From positions 85,465 to 149,464 of the forward strand of contig NZ_JASBRG010000008.1 in assembly GCF_029961145.1 (NCBI RefSeq): a stretch of DNA of 64,000 bases, in the 5' to 3' direction. Under the pieces are notes generated by a model, which was not told the origin of the DNA, ran no database searches, and saw only the letters and a list, made by a program, of their open reading frames with translations. Source of the DNA: Pinibacter soli (lineage in GTDB: Bacteria > Bacteroidota > Bacteroidia > Chitinophagales > Chitinophagaceae). A program made the translations under genes and the position numbers. Shown piece by piece: positions 62,833-64,000 of this stretch (its first letter is position 1; every line of letters begins with the position of its first letter).

Positions 62833-63615
62833 ATGTTGACGATAAGCAATTTGCATGCGGGGATTGAAGACAAAAAAATTTTAAAGGGCCTTAACCTTGA
62901 AATTAAAGCGGGTGAGGTACATGCGATCATGGGACCAAATGGTGCCGGTAAAAGTACTTTGGCTTCTGTATTAGCAGGAAGACAAGATTATGAAGTAACT
63001 GAAGGTTCAGTTGAATTTTTAGGAAAAGAATTACTTGACCTTGCTCCCGAAGAAAGAGCAGGTGAAGGTTTGTTCCTTGGCTTTCAATATCCGGTAGAAA
63101 TTCCGGGTTTGAGCACTACCAACTTCATCAAAACTGCGGTAAATGAAATTCGTAAATATCGCGGACAGGATACTTTGGATGCAGTGGCATTTTTAAAATT
63201 GATGAAAGAGAAAATGGCGTTGATGAACATTGATCAAACGCTGTTGAGCCGTTCTTTAAACGAAGGGTTCTCAGGTGGTGAAAAGAAACGTAATGAAATT
63301 TTCCAGATGGCCATGATCGATCCGAAATTGGCTATCCTGGATGAAACTGACTCCGGTCTTGATATTGATGCTATCCGTATTGTATCTAATGGTGTAAACA
63401 AATTGCGCAGCAAAGACAACGCTGTTCTTTTGATCACACACTATCAAAGATTACTTGATTACATCGTTCCTGATTTTGTGCATGTGTTGTACAATGGACG
63501 TATCGTAAAATCCGGTACCAAAGAATTAGCTTTGGAACTGGAAGAAAAAGGGTACGATTTCATTAAAAATGAAATCAACGAAGACGAAGAAGTATCAATT
63601 GCGGAAAAACACTAA
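62833..63615 (+). CDS. sufC: Fe-S cluster assembly ATPase SufC
   Basis: The 260-residue ABC-type ATPase has Walker A IMGPNGAGKSTLA (Lys40), the signature GFSGGEKKRNEIFQ and Walker B LAILDETDSGLDID. It has no membrane partner and works with SufB and SufD in the cytoplasm. The FQYPVEIPGLSTTNFI Q-loop region is characteristic of SufC. Confidence 0.97.
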   Translation: MLTISNLHAGIEDKKILKGLNLEIKAGEVHAIMGPNGAGKSTLASVLAGRQDYEVTEGSVEFLGKELLDLAPEERAGEGLFLGFQYPVEIPGLSTTNFIKTAVNEIRKYRGQDTLDAVAFLKLMKEKMALMNIDQTLLSRSLNEGFSGGEKKRNEIFQMAMIDPKLAILDETDSGLDIDAIRIVSNGVNKLRSKDNAVLLITHYQRLLDYIVPDFVHVLYNGRIVKSGTKELALELEEKGYDFIKNEINEDEEVSIAEKH

Positions 63616-63627
63616 GACGGACAGATC

Positions 63628-64000
63628 ATGAACATGACAGAACTTTTTAAAGATCAGTTTGCACAACTGCAGGCTGAAGATAAAGATAGCAAGCTGAGTG
63701 CCCTGCGTGAAGAGGCATTTAGCGCTTTCAATAAATTTGGAATACCTACCGTGCGCCATGAAGAATGGAAATATACTCGCATTGGTACACTATTCGCTAA
63801 AGATTATAAATCACAGGTAAGCGGGCAGGTAAATTTCTCTGCAAAAGATGTAGATGCTTATCGTTTGCCCGGACACGAAGATGCAAATGAACTAGTTTTT
63901 GTAAACGGTCAGTTTGCAGACAAACTTTCAACTATTCGCTCAAAAGATTTAACTGTATTGCATTTAGCAGAAGCTGCAAAAAATGAGTATAGTGAAATCG
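63628..64000 (+). CDS. sufD: Fe-S cluster assembly protein SufD (5' part, cut by window end)
   Basis: The first 124 codons are present from ATG 63628, 12 bases after sufC. The N-terminal segment contains FGIPTVRHEEWKYTRIGTLF, characteristic of SufD (the HEEWKYT motif). The frame is open to the last base, so the 3' part lies beyond the window. A second Met is three codons in (MNMTELF). Confidence 0.92.
   Translation, partial: MNMTELFKDQFAQLQAEDKDSKLSALREEAFSAFNKFGIPTVRHEEWKYTRIGTLFAKDYKSQVSGQVNFSAKDVDAYRLPGHEDANELVFVNGQFADKLSTIRSKDLTVLHLAEAAKNEYSEI

Noticed and set aside
1-64000. tRNA, rRNA or insertion sequence genes
   Set aside because: No cloverleaf, rRNA segment or transposase was recognised while reading both strands. 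A short tRNA could still be missed without a search program.

Overview
The window looks like a chromosomal segment of a Bacteroidota bacterium, most likely family Chitinophagaceae. The evidence is a SusC/SusD pair with FecI/FecR-type regulators, type IX secretion (PorV-like protein and C-terminal sorting domains), many lipoproteins with short Cys-Lys-Lys lipobox ends, promoters of the Bacteroidota form TTG-N18-20-TAnnTTTG, weak Shine-Dalgarno sequences, and DUF2911, NIPSNAP and DUF4302 families. No rRNA, tRNA, CRISPR array, prophage or insertion sequence was seen.

Layout. 0.5-4.3 kb (minus strand) holds small secreted proteins and lipoproteins and a trypsin-like protease. 4.6-10.8 kb is glutamate synthase (gltB-gltD). 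11.4-14.8 kb has a peroxiredoxin, a ketoacyl synthase III homologue, a beta-barrel protein and a NIPSNAP protein. 15-30 kb is one long minus-strand branched-chain amino acid region: leuA, leuC, methyltransferase, leuD, ABC ATPase, leuB, then ilvD, ilvB, ilvN, a DinB-like gene, ilvC, ilvA. 30-48.6 kb (mostly plus) has a helical-repeat protein, then an ECF sigma / anti-sigma / SusC / SusD / metallopeptidase / DUF4302 / type IX secretion cargo locus. 49-56 kb has rpoC, an OmpH-like protein, a PhzF-like isomerase and ribonuclease Z. 56-61 kb holds accessory genes (AraC regulator, TauE/SafE, SRPBCC, VOC, DoxX) and a tandem pair of candidate small RNA genes. 61.2-64 kb is sufB-sufC-sufD, with sufD cut by the window end.

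The most interesting signals are non-coding. (1) Upstream of ilvD a 34-codon leader peptide, half of it Ile and Val, precedes a rho-independent terminator, and a GGAGGTGG segment inside the leader can pair with the terminator 5' arm: a complete ribosome-mediated attenuator. (2) At 57.4-57.8 kb two tandem 271-bp cassettes each carry a promoter and a nearly invariant ~60-nt transcript with its own terminator, a candidate undescribed small RNA family. (3) rpoC is not next to rpoB. It has its own strong promoter and a 5' leader that folds into three nested perfect stems, with a 12-codon ORF across the 5' arms. (4) A 22-bp perfect palindrome lies upstream of the suf -7 box. (5) Almost every gap in the ilv/leu region holds a long imperfect hairpin repeat from a few recurring sequence families.
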